A DNA stretch of 17,275 bases from assembly GCA_021804455.1 (NCBI GenBank), contig JAJZHT010000005.1:1-17275 (forward strand). The letters are read 5' to 3'. A program made the position numbers and the translations under genes. Shown here piece by piece: positions 8,397 to 14,976 of the stretch (the first letter of the stretch is position 1; every line of letters starts with the position of its first letter). The notes under the pieces were generated by a model that searched no databases, had not been told where the DNA came from, and saw only the letters and a program-made list of their open reading frames with translations. Origin of the DNA: Pseudomonadota bacterium (GTDB taxonomy: Bacteria; Pseudomonadota; Alphaproteobacteria; Paracaedibacterales; CAIULA01).

Positions 8397-9725
8397 TTAG
8401 GCAATGAATTGTTTAAGATGGGTTGTATTTTCTTGTTGTATTTCAAAGGAACCATCTATCTTTCGACTTAAAGAAACCCCTATAAAGCCTAATAAACCAC
8501 CAAAAATAATATAAAAACCAGCGGAGCGATAATCCCCCGTCCATTTTGCTAAAGAAGCACAAATTAAAGGACTGGTTCCACCAAAGATAGCACCTCCAAG
8601 ATTATAACCGAATCCTAAAGCGCTGTGTCGTACGTTGGTTGGGAAAAGACCCGCTTTAAAGAGTAAAGACGGCCCTGAGAAAGCTGCATTTAAAATTGCC
8701 AAAAAAATTTGACTGATCACGATCCCCATAATAGTTTTTGTCATTAATAAGCTAAACATAGGGTAGGAGAAAATAACCATGCTAATGGCAGCAGCCATCA
8801 TAACTTTTCTAGCTCCCAACCAGTCGGCTATAAAGCCCATAATTGGCAGGAAAGTTAAATAAAAAGCCATTATCAAACTGTAAAGCAACATAATATTAGA
8901 ATGTTGCATTCCTAATTCATTCAGTAAAATAGACCCCAAATACGTTGTGGCTGTATAAAAAGGTATAAAGGATGCCCCGCCAACACATACAATACAGATA
9001 AAGTTCAAAGTATTATTCTTTAAAACAATCAGTAAAGGACTGCGCACGGTGGCATTGGTTTGAGCCACTCTTTGAAAGTCGGGAGTCTCTTGCAATTGGT
9101 AAAATCGATAAAAACTGACCAAACTTATAAACCCTCCCAAGAGAAAAGGAATACGCCATCCCCAAGAAGGCATCGTGGATTGGGTAAAAATCGCCCCAAT
9201 AAGGGTTCCAATAAGGCCTCCCAAAAAACCTGAAGCAACCAAAGATCCGCTCCAAAAACCAGGTTTTGTTTTCTTGGTGTGTTCCACAACAAACACCGAG
9301 GCGCCTGAATATTCGCCTCCCACACACAAACCTTGAAGTAATAAACAAAGAACTAAAATGGTCGGGGCGAATAGACCTAGGGTCTCATAGGTTGGTAGAA
9401 AACCTATCACAAGAGTGGGGGAAGCAATAAGGAATAAGGATATTCTTAAAGCATATTTTCGACCAAATTGGTCCCCTAAATGGCCAAAAATAATTCCTCC
9501 CAGAGGGCGCATGGCCACGCCTAAAGCAAATGCCGAAAAACTAGCAGACAAAGATAAACTTAGGCTGGCTGAGGGGAAAAACAAAGGAGCCAGGATCGCT
9601 GCAAAAAAACTGTACAGTGTCACATCATAAAATTCCAAGCAATTACCAAGCATTGCAAGGACAACTTGTTTGTTAATTTTCAAATACTGATGGACGGGTT
9701 TTGACTGTTTTTTTAATCGTTCCAA
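8397..9725 (-). CDS. MFS transporter, ProP-like (metabolite:H+ symporter family), copy 2
   Basis: This is a paralogue of the neighbouring transporter with the same layout. It has the A-motif GHLGDQFGRK (81-90), LLLQGLCVGGEYSGASVFVV (128-147), GWRIPFLLGG and LQETPDF, and a second-half GFIADWLGARK. Its length is 442 residues from a TTG at 9725, which overlaps the end of lysR by 13 bases. A second in-frame TTG at 9683 (residue 15) would give an N-terminus that aligns exactly with the other copy (KINKQVVLAMLGN). The first ATG, residue 25, is too late because it cuts into helix 1. The substrate is unknown. Its position directly behind a LysR gene on the same strand suggests that the regulator controls both transporters. 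Confidence 0.9.
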   Translation of the reverse strand: MERLKKQSKPVHQYLKINKQVVLAMLGNCLEFYDVTLYSFFAAILAPLFFPSASLSLSLSASFSAFALGVAMRPLGGIIFGHLGDQFGRKYALRISLFLIASPTLVIGFLPTYETLGLFAPTILVLCLLLQGLCVGGEYSGASVFVVEHTKKTKPGFWSGSLVASGFLGGLIGTLIGAIFTQSTMPSWGWRIPFLLGGFISLVSFYRFYQLQETPDFQRVAQTNATVRSPLLIVLKNNTLNFICIVCVGGASFIPFYTATTYLGSILLNELGMQHSNIMLLYSLIMAFYLTFLPIMGFIADWLGARKVMMAAAISMVIFSYPMFSLLMTKTIMGIVISQIFLAILNAAFSGPSLLFKAGLFPTNVRHSALGFGYNLGGAIFGGTSPLICASLAKWTGDYRSAGFYIIFGGLLGFIGVSLSRKIDGSFEIQQENTTHLKQFIA

Positions 9726-10627
9726 TTATGTTCACCATTTTCTTTTTCAAGTCTCTCTTTCAAAAAATCACCTAGAGCGGTAACTCTTTTGATTTTTTGC
9801 AAAGATTTAGGATAAACATAATAAATTTTAACGGAAGGTCCAACAAAATTCGGTAACACGGGAACAAGATCGCTGGTTTCGAGAATGGCATATTCCTGGG
9901 AAATAGCAGCAATTCCTAGTCCAGATTCTGCGCATCGCCTTAATCCATAGGCGGAATTAATTCTAAGGTAAGGCGTTCTGGCTGGCTGATTTTTTTTCAA
10001 ACCAAAATGAAGAAGCCAGTTGATGTTTCCATAAGGATGCGCCACGTCATCACCAAATACAAGAAGTTGGTGATGATCAAGGTCCTCTGGTTTTTGAGGA
10101 ACGCCAAATTTTTCTAAGTAACTTTTGGAGGCGTACAACCTTAAATGAAAGGTCGTTAGGTAAATTTGTGATAACTCAGGCTGATAAGGAACAGCTGTAC
10201 GGATGGCTACATCAGCTTGACGAATCTGAAGGTCGAGTTCGTCATCATTACCAATAATGGTTAACTGGATATCAGGATAGATTTCCAAAAATTCTTTTAG
10301 ATACAGCGTTAACCAGGCATTACTTAGAGAATAGGTTGTCGCAACTCTTAAAAGTCCCTTGGGTTCATTACTATCACTTTTTAACAAGGCTTCTGTTTCT
10401 TTGAGCTTTTCTAAAACTTCAGCTGTACTTTTAAAAAGAATTTCTCCCGAACCGGTAAGAGTTAACCCTCTTGGATGTCGATTAAATAAACTTACCCCTA
10501 GACTGTGCTCTATGTCTGCTATTTGACGACTCACAGCAGAAGGCGACAAGTGAAATTCCTGGGCAGCTCGAGCAAAACTTCCACAACGGGCAACAACATC
10601 AAACGCACGCAGCTTATCCCAATCCAT
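9713..10627 (-). CDS. LysR-family transcriptional regulator
   Basis: This is a 304-residue LysR-type regulator, a normal length. Residues 1-64 form the winged helix-turn-helix domain (GSFARAAQEFHLSPSAVSRQ at 16-35, then LGVSLFNRHPRGLTLTGSGE). Residues 91-295 form the periplasmic-binding-protein-like effector domain, beginning GLLRVATTYSLS. The ATG at 10627 is supported by a strong AAGGAGGAG ribosome site. Members bind a small co-inducer and usually act on a neighbouring promoter. Here the gene heads a same-strand unit with two transporters, so the ligand may be their substrate (inference). The 3' end overlaps the next gene by 13 bases. Unlike many LysR genes it is not divergent from its likely targets, so it would regulate its own operon. 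Confidence 0.95.
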   Translation of the reverse strand: MDWDKLRAFDVVARCGSFARAAQEFHLSPSAVSRQIADIEHSLGVSLFNRHPRGLTLTGSGEILFKSTAEVLEKLKETEALLKSDSNEPKGLLRVATTYSLSNAWLTLYLKEFLEIYPDIQLTIIGNDDELDLQIRQADVAIRTAVPYQPELSQIYLTTFHLRLYASKSYLEKFGVPQKPEDLDHHQLLVFGDDVAHPYGNINWLLHFGLKKNQPARTPYLRINSAYGLRRCAESGLGIAAISQEYAILETSDLVPVLPNFVGPSVKIYYVYPKSLQKIKRVTALGDFLKERLEKENGEHNWND

Positions 10628-10655
10628 AAACTTCTCCTCCTTGGTTCCCCTTTTG

Positions 10656-10674
10656 GAAACTTTAATAAAGTTTC
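10656..10674. promoter_or_regulatory. Perfect 19-base palindrome upstream of lysR, candidate operator
   Basis: GAAACTTTA and TAAAGTTTC are perfect 9-base arms around one central A. It lies 28 bases before the lysR start, just ahead of the ribosome site. Its symmetry and T/A-flanked form fit a dimeric regulator site such as LysR autoregulation. As RNA it could also form a hairpin. Confidence 0.5.
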
Positions 10675-10680
10675 AACGAA

Positions 10681-10692
10681 TTATTGCAATAA
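10681..10692. promoter_or_regulatory. Second palindrome upstream of lysR (TTATTGCAATAA), candidate operator
   Basis: This perfect 12-base palindrome lies six bases from the 19-base one. Read on the minus strand, TTGCAA inside it could act as a -35 box with TATTAA (16-base spacer) inside the other palindrome as a -10 box. A regulator bound here would then cover the promoter. The promoter reading is tentative. Confidence 0.4.
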
Positions 10693-10843
10693 AAGAAATG
10701 CAGGCTTTCTTTAAACGCATACACTCAACCATAAATTGGGTATGGCATAATATAACGGATTTGTACACACTTTTGCGAAAAATATATACGGTTGTTCTTT
10801 GGATTAAGGATCACGGATTGGTGGAATTAAGAAAAAATCATTA

Positions 10844-10873
10844 TTGCCGTTAAGGGGGCGCTTCTCATATTAT
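10844..10873 (+). promoter_or_regulatory. Candidate sigma-70-type promoter of the exported-protein pair
   Basis: TTGCCG (10844-10849), an 18-base spacer and TATTAT (10868-10873, 5/6 match) would give a start near 10880 and a leader of about 30 bases. The rest of the 10628-10910 gap contains the lysR control region and no credible gene. Confidence 0.5.
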
Positions 10874-10910
10874 TGTTTTTAGATAAATTTTATTTTTTGG
10901 ATAGAAAATC

Positions 10911-11606
10911 ATGCACAACAGAGCTTATGTTCTTTTATTTTTGATATTTTTTATAAATCCTAGCTTTACCAAAGAGGCCGTTCCATCGGGTTCTGTCGTT
11001 GTAGAGGCAAAAGCATTGCCAACTTCCTTGGGCCATCATCCAAGAAAAAGAAGTAAAACGCCTGAAGATTTTAAAAAGAATGTCGAAGGGAAAATTGCCA
11101 AATTAAAAGCTAGAAAAGAGAAAATCAAAGAGTTAAGGGATAAAGTCGAACCTTCTCAACAAGGATGGTTCGATTTGAAATTAAAGTGTGCTGATAAATG
11201 GATTGAAACTCTTGAAAGTTACGAATCCGTTAATACCAGGATTGATCGATCGTTTCGTTTTGCGAACAAAGAATTGTCTACAGCTCAAAAGTTGACAAGG
11301 ACAAAAACGACTTCTCCTTCTAAACCTGTTTACCCAGCAAAAGAAATCGAGAAGCTGGAAGGACGACTGCTAGAGGTTAAGGCTCATGCCAATACTTTAA
11401 CAGGCGATAACCAAAAAGCTTTCAACGCTATGGTTTTTTGTGGGAACGAGTATGTAATGACTTTAAAGTCTGCTAAAGAATCCCATGCTTCTGTTCACCC
11501 CCTTTTAACCCAGGCGTTGAAATATATCAATACGGCTGAAGTTTTTGCCCATACCAGGGTGAGTCAGGATAAGAAAACTCCAGAAGCCACATCCCACTCT
11601 CATTAA
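10911..11606 (+). CDS. Exported Lys-rich protein with a duplicated helical domain, unknown function
   Basis: I do not recognise this 231-residue protein. Residues 1-20 form a signal peptide (MHNRAYVLLFLIFFINPSFT). The mature protein has a low-complexity linker (21-60) and then two helical repeats of equal length, 61-129 and 145-213. They align without gaps at about 15 of 69 identical positions by eye, including the only two cysteines (C93 and C177) at the same repeat position, each followed by a T-L.S motif. The two cysteines could form a disulfide or each bind a partner. Repeat 1 begins strongly Lys-rich. The ribosome site is weak. The gene ends 18 bases before the next exported protein and is probably co-transcribed with it, so a partner role is possible but unproven. 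Confidence 0.8.
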   Translation: MHNRAYVLLFLIFFINPSFTKEAVPSGSVVVEAKALPTSLGHHPRKRSKTPEDFKKNVEGKIAKLKARKEKIKELRDKVEPSQQGWFDLKLKCADKWIETLESYESVNTRIDRSFRFANKELSTAQKLTRTKTTSPSKPVYPAKEIEKLEGRLLEVKAHANTLTGDNQKAFNAMVFCGNEYVMTLKSAKESHASVHPLLTQALKYINTAEVFAHTRVSQDKKTPEATSHSH

Positions 11607-11624
11607 AGGGGGCCTTTAGTTTTT

Positions 11625-13280
11625 GTGACACGGTACAAAGAAAGTTGGCTAGGGCTCGTTCTTTTGGGGTTGTTGATCAAACCTGCCCACGTTCAAGAAA
11701 ACCTTCTTTCTACGACGGTGTATCCTCACTTCTTAAGGGCTTCTTTGGCTGTTTCTGATCTAGGGCGTTTAGAAAAACTTCAAAAACGCCTTAGACTGGA
11801 TGATTTGGTTCAAAAAAACCAAGAATTAACACGCCAAGATCTAGAAAAAATTTCCCAACACCCTACCACCCCGATTCCTAAACTTTTTCATTATGTTTGG
11901 GTAGGGGGGCCTTTGTATAAAGAGTACTGGCAATCCATGGCACAAATGGCTGTACTTTTGAGAAAAGCCAAGTCTTCCTATCGGATTCATGTGTGGGTTG
12001 ACTCCCCAAAAAATATTGAATGGTTGAAGGAAAAGCAATCGGATGGGACACGAATCAAAATTAGAAATGGGGAAATCGATTGCTACAGACGATTGTTTGG
12101 AACGGTTTTAAATATTAAAGAGATTAAAGATCTTAAAACAACGCCTCCCTCTTTTTTGACACCCGAACAATATGAAGAATACTGGAATATTATTAATTTT
12201 GAATTACATGGACTTAAAAATTTAGCGGCTTTGGTTGATTTTCTCCGCATTGAAATTTTGCGTCAACAGGGTGGAATTTACCAAGATACCGATCTTATCA
12301 AAATGTTCTTCACTTTGGTTCCAGGTGAAGAAGGCCTTATTTTTCCCTTAAACTTTAAAATTATAGACGATAATAATTGTTGGATAGCCTCAACCCCCAA
12401 TCACCCTATTTTGAATGCCGCCTTAAGATTCAGTTTGATCCATTATTTTGAAAATTTTGCCGATATTCAAGAAAAACGTCGTACCGATAAACCACCCAAA
12501 CCACCAGGTGATAAGCAGGGGGAAGAATCACCCCGATCGAAGAGGGTTCAGCTTACCCTTGAAATTGCCGGACCTAAACTTTTTCATCGGACAATTATGG
12601 GTTTTATTCAAGATGAAAGGCTAAGAAAAGAACTGATTCTATCCTCCCAAGAAGTTCCATCACCACAAACCTCTCTTACGTTTTCTTGGGAGATTTGCCA
12701 ATCTTTTGAAAGATTACGTCGTTCGTTGCCAAGGGAGATTCCACAATCAAGAAATCGGATCAAGCCACCCAACCGTTATTCTGGCCTTTTTTGGGGCGAC
12801 CAAACGATACTTGGGTTAGAGATGTTGGATCTTTTTTATAACCTTCTAAACCACCCTAGATTAACGGTTGAGGCGTTTCAATACCTGACTTTTTATATTG
12901 GTCGTCTTGCTTGGGAAATTGCCAATCTGCATTCCAAACTTATGTCTTCTTCTTTTCTGTTGTTGGTCGATCAAGGCCACCAACAGGGCCAAATTTTGTC
13001 TCAAAAAGCTCATTTATCAGAGGAAGAAGTTGTACAGAACAGAAAGGTCTTTTTAAAGCTTGTGAATTCTTTAAGTGACCACTTACAAACCTGGGTCATA
13101 AAGATGCGTGATTCCGATATGAGAAACCTCTTATCGAATACTATTTATTATATTGAGTTTTCACAGTTTCGCTTCTTTTACCGTTGTGATCATACGTGGT
13201 TTGGCCAGCCTTATACCATGCGGTCTTTCGATAATGACAATCGCCATCATGATGAAAAATTTTACAAAATCCCTTCCTAG
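11625..13280 (+). CDS. Exported glycosyltransferase-like protein with TcdA/TcdB-type DXD signature
   Basis: Residues 1-24 look like a signal peptide. The core resembles the DXD sugar-transferase fold of clostridial glucosylating toxins and GT32-like enzymes: IPKLFHYVWVGGP (84-96), then a block with D205, R208, Y219, D221 and D223 (VDFLRIE...GGIYQDTD). From memory, TcdB has D270, R273, Y284, D286 and D288 with identical spacing; these bind UDP-sugar and Mn2+. The protein would thus transfer a sugar from a nucleotide donor; acceptor and donor are unknown. Residues 280-300 are a Pro/Lys/Glu-rich insert. A later GLFWGDQTILG may belong to the active site, and the C-terminal 150 residues match nothing I know. 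Length is 551. The start is GTG at 11625; the signal peptide supports it, though the AAAGGGGG ribosome site is about 13 bases away. Envelope-glycan synthesis is the main alternative to an effector role. Confidence 0.8.
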   Translation: MTRYKESWLGLVLLGLLIKPAHVQENLLSTTVYPHFLRASLAVSDLGRLEKLQKRLRLDDLVQKNQELTRQDLEKISQHPTTPIPKLFHYVWVGGPLYKEYWQSMAQMAVLLRKAKSSYRIHVWVDSPKNIEWLKEKQSDGTRIKIRNGEIDCYRRLFGTVLNIKEIKDLKTTPPSFLTPEQYEEYWNIINFELHGLKNLAALVDFLRIEILRQQGGIYQDTDLIKMFFTLVPGEEGLIFPLNFKIIDDNNCWIASTPNHPILNAALRFSLIHYFENFADIQEKRRTDKPPKPPGDKQGEESPRSKRVQLTLEIAGPKLFHRTIMGFIQDERLRKELILSSQEVPSPQTSLTFSWEICQSFERLRRSLPREIPQSRNRIKPPNRYSGLFWGDQTILGLEMLDLFYNLLNHPRLTVEAFQYLTFYIGRLAWEIANLHSKLMSSSFLLLVDQGHQQGQILSQKAHLSEEEVVQNRKVFLKLVNSLSDHLQTWVIKMRDSDMRNLLSNTIYYIEFSQFRFFYRCDHTWFGQPYTMRSFDNDNRHHDEKFYKIPS

Positions 13281-13291
13281 CAGGGGTTTTT
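13266..13291 (+). terminator. Possible intrinsic terminator after the glycosyltransferase gene
   Basis: AAAATCCCT pairs with AGGGGTTTT (nine pairs, one a G-T wobble) around a 7-base loop, ending in TTTTT. It overlaps the last codons and stop of the gene. The T-run is partly in the stem, so strength is uncertain. Confidence 0.45.
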
Positions 13292-13324
13292 CTAAAAGAT
13301 TCACTCTGCAAAACAAGAAAAGGA

Positions 13325-13353
13325 TTGACCGCATTGCTGAAAAAAGTTACCAA
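13325..13353 (+). promoter_or_regulatory. Candidate promoter of tRNA-Leu
   Basis: TTGACC, a 17-base spacer and TACCAA lie so that transcription would start just before the tRNA at 13365. The -35 box is good and the -10 box is poor. Confidence 0.35.
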
Positions 13354-13364
13354 TGAGGGCAGTG

Positions 13365-13450
13365 GCCTGCTTGGTGGAATTGGTAGACACAACAGACTTA
13401 AAATCTGTCGCCTTCTGGGCGTGCCGGTTCGAGTCCGGCAGCAGGCACCA
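13365..13450 (+). tRNA. tRNA-Leu, anticodon UAA
   Basis: This is a complete class II tRNA of 86 bases with CCA encoded. The acceptor strands GCCTGCT and AGCAGGC pair perfectly. The D-arm region reads TGGTGGAATTGGTAGACAC. The anticodon stem ACAGA/TCTGT holds the loop CTTAAAA (anticodon TAA, 13399-13401). The long variable arm (CGCCTTCTGGGCG) is typical of tRNA-Leu, and the T-arm is GCCGG-TTCGAGT-CCGGC. It reads UUA codons, and UUG by wobble. No terminator is evident before the next gene 45 bases away. Confidence 0.97.
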
Positions 13451-13495
13451 CTTTCTTAATCAAGAATATCCCCCCTTTTTGTTTGGAGAAGCTTT

Positions 13496-14881
13496 TTGGA
13501 GCACGCCACCCTTCATTCCTTTGATTTAAAAATTTTGCGTGAATACGATATCCGTGGGACTGTCGGTATAAATTTATCTGAAGAAGATGCCTTTTTATTG
13601 GGACAGCGTTTTGCTTATAGAATGCATACAGAAGGTTTTAAAACCGTGTGCGTGGGGCGTGATGGTCGTTTAAGCTCTCCCTCTTTGGCTCAGGCCTTAA
13701 TCAACGGTCTTGTTCAACATGGTCTTGAGGTCAAAGACATCGGAATAGGTCCCACACCCATGTTGTATTTTGCCGTTAAGCATTTAAAAACCGATGCAGG
13801 CATTATGGTAACAGGTTCTCACAACCCTTCCCAAGACAACGGGTTTAAAATGACCTTGGCTCACCGTCCGTTTTTTGGGCAAGATATCCAACAGCTAAAT
13901 CACCCTATCCCAACCTATACCGGCCCTTGTGGATTTGTTGAGAAGGTCGCCATAGAGCAGGCCTATTGTGATAGGTTGTTACAGGACTATAAACCAGGGC
14001 GCCACCTTAAAATCGCATGGGATCCAGGAAATGGAGCGGGAGGTCGAATTGTTGAAAAATTAATTCAGTCCGATAGGCTCGCCGTTCAGTCGTTTCCTAT
14101 CAATACACAGATTGATGGAAACTTTCCCAACCACCATCCAGACCCTACTATCCCCAAGAATCTTCAACAACTGATCAAAATGGTGATAGAAAAAGAGTGT
14201 GATCTAGGTATAGCTTTTGATGGGGATGCAGACCGAATTGGCGTTGTTGATGGCAAAGGTCGTATCCTGTGGGGCGATCAACTGATGATTCTTTGGTCTC
14301 GTAATATTTTAGAAAAAAGTCCGCAAGCCACTATCATCGCTGATGTTAAGGCCAGTCAGACTCTTTTTGATGATATTAAGGCTCATGGTGGGCATGGAAT
14401 TATGGCCCGAACGGGCCATTCCCTGATTAAAATGAAAATTGCGGAAACGGGCGCTCTTTTAGCAGGGGAAATGAGTGGCCATATTTTCTTTGCCGATACT
14501 TACTATGGGTATGATGACGCTTTGTATGCCGCTGTGCGGCTTTTAAACATTTTGCATCACGTCCCCTATACTTTAAGCGAGTTGTATGACCAGTTGCCAA
14601 CATGTCTTAATACACCCGAAATACGAATTGATTGTGATGATGATCAAAAATTTAAAATCATTGAGCAAATTCAACAATTACTTCGTCAAAAGGCCCTTGA
14701 ATTTAATGATGTCGATGGAGTTCGTCTTTCAACAGGTGATGGCTGGTGGTTGTTAAGGGCTTCTAATACCCAGGCCCTTTTGGTTGCCCGATGTGAATCA
14801 TCCACACACGAGGGTTTAGAAAGGCTTAAAAAGAATTTGCAGTCCTATTTAACACCTTTTGGTTTAAAAATACCTGAATAA
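13496..14881 (+). CDS. Phosphomannomutase/phosphoglucomutase
   Basis: This enzyme of the alpha-D-phosphohexomutase family interconverts hexose 6-phosphate and 1-phosphate (mannose and/or glucose), supplying GDP-mannose or UDP-glucose routes to envelope glycans. It has 461 residues, typical for the ManB/AlgC group. Domain 1 holds REYDIRG (15-21) and the catalytic phosphoserine S108 in VTGSHNPSQDNGFKM. Domain 2 holds the Mg2+ loop DGDADR (242-247). Domain 3 has the sugar-specificity loop GEMSGH (324-329), and domain 4 the phosphate-binding RASNTQ (421-426). The start is TTG at 13496, supported by a GGAG ribosome site 7 bases upstream and by the normal N-terminus that results. It follows tRNA-Leu by 45 bases and may be read through from it. 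Which sugar it prefers cannot be decided here. Confidence 0.93.
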   Translation: MEHATLHSFDLKILREYDIRGTVGINLSEEDAFLLGQRFAYRMHTEGFKTVCVGRDGRLSSPSLAQALINGLVQHGLEVKDIGIGPTPMLYFAVKHLKTDAGIMVTGSHNPSQDNGFKMTLAHRPFFGQDIQQLNHPIPTYTGPCGFVEKVAIEQAYCDRLLQDYKPGRHLKIAWDPGNGAGGRIVEKLIQSDRLAVQSFPINTQIDGNFPNHHPDPTIPKNLQQLIKMVIEKECDLGIAFDGDADRIGVVDGKGRILWGDQLMILWSRNILEKSPQATIIADVKASQTLFDDIKAHGGHGIMARTGHSLIKMKIAETGALLAGEMSGHIFFADTYYGYDDALYAAVRLLNILHHVPYTLSELYDQLPTCLNTPEIRIDCDDDQKFKIIEQIQQLLRQKALEFNDVDGVRLSTGDGWWLLRASNTQALLVARCESSTHEGLERLKKNLQSYLTPFGLKIPE

Positions 14882-14976
14882 AAGACATTCCTTAGAAAAA
14901 TCACAATAAAGTATCTCGACAAGAGAGAATAATAAGCCATATTGTCGCCTGTATAAAATAATTCGGGGGGGCTTTT

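Noticed and set aside
9013..9348. 111-residue minus-strand ORF inside the second transporter
   Set aside because: It is another frame of the MHS carrier on the same strand, rich in Arg, Trp and Cys. It is a shadow.
10641..10853. 70-residue plus-strand ORF in the lysR upstream region
   Set aside because: It covers the palindromes and the antisense of the lysR leader, has no ribosome site, and its translation shows no domain or signal peptide.
14917..14947. CGACAA/TTGTCG inverted repeat before the third transporter
   Set aside because: The arms are six bases with a 19-base spacer, which is easily explained by chance. The nearby TATAAA has no convincing -35 box.
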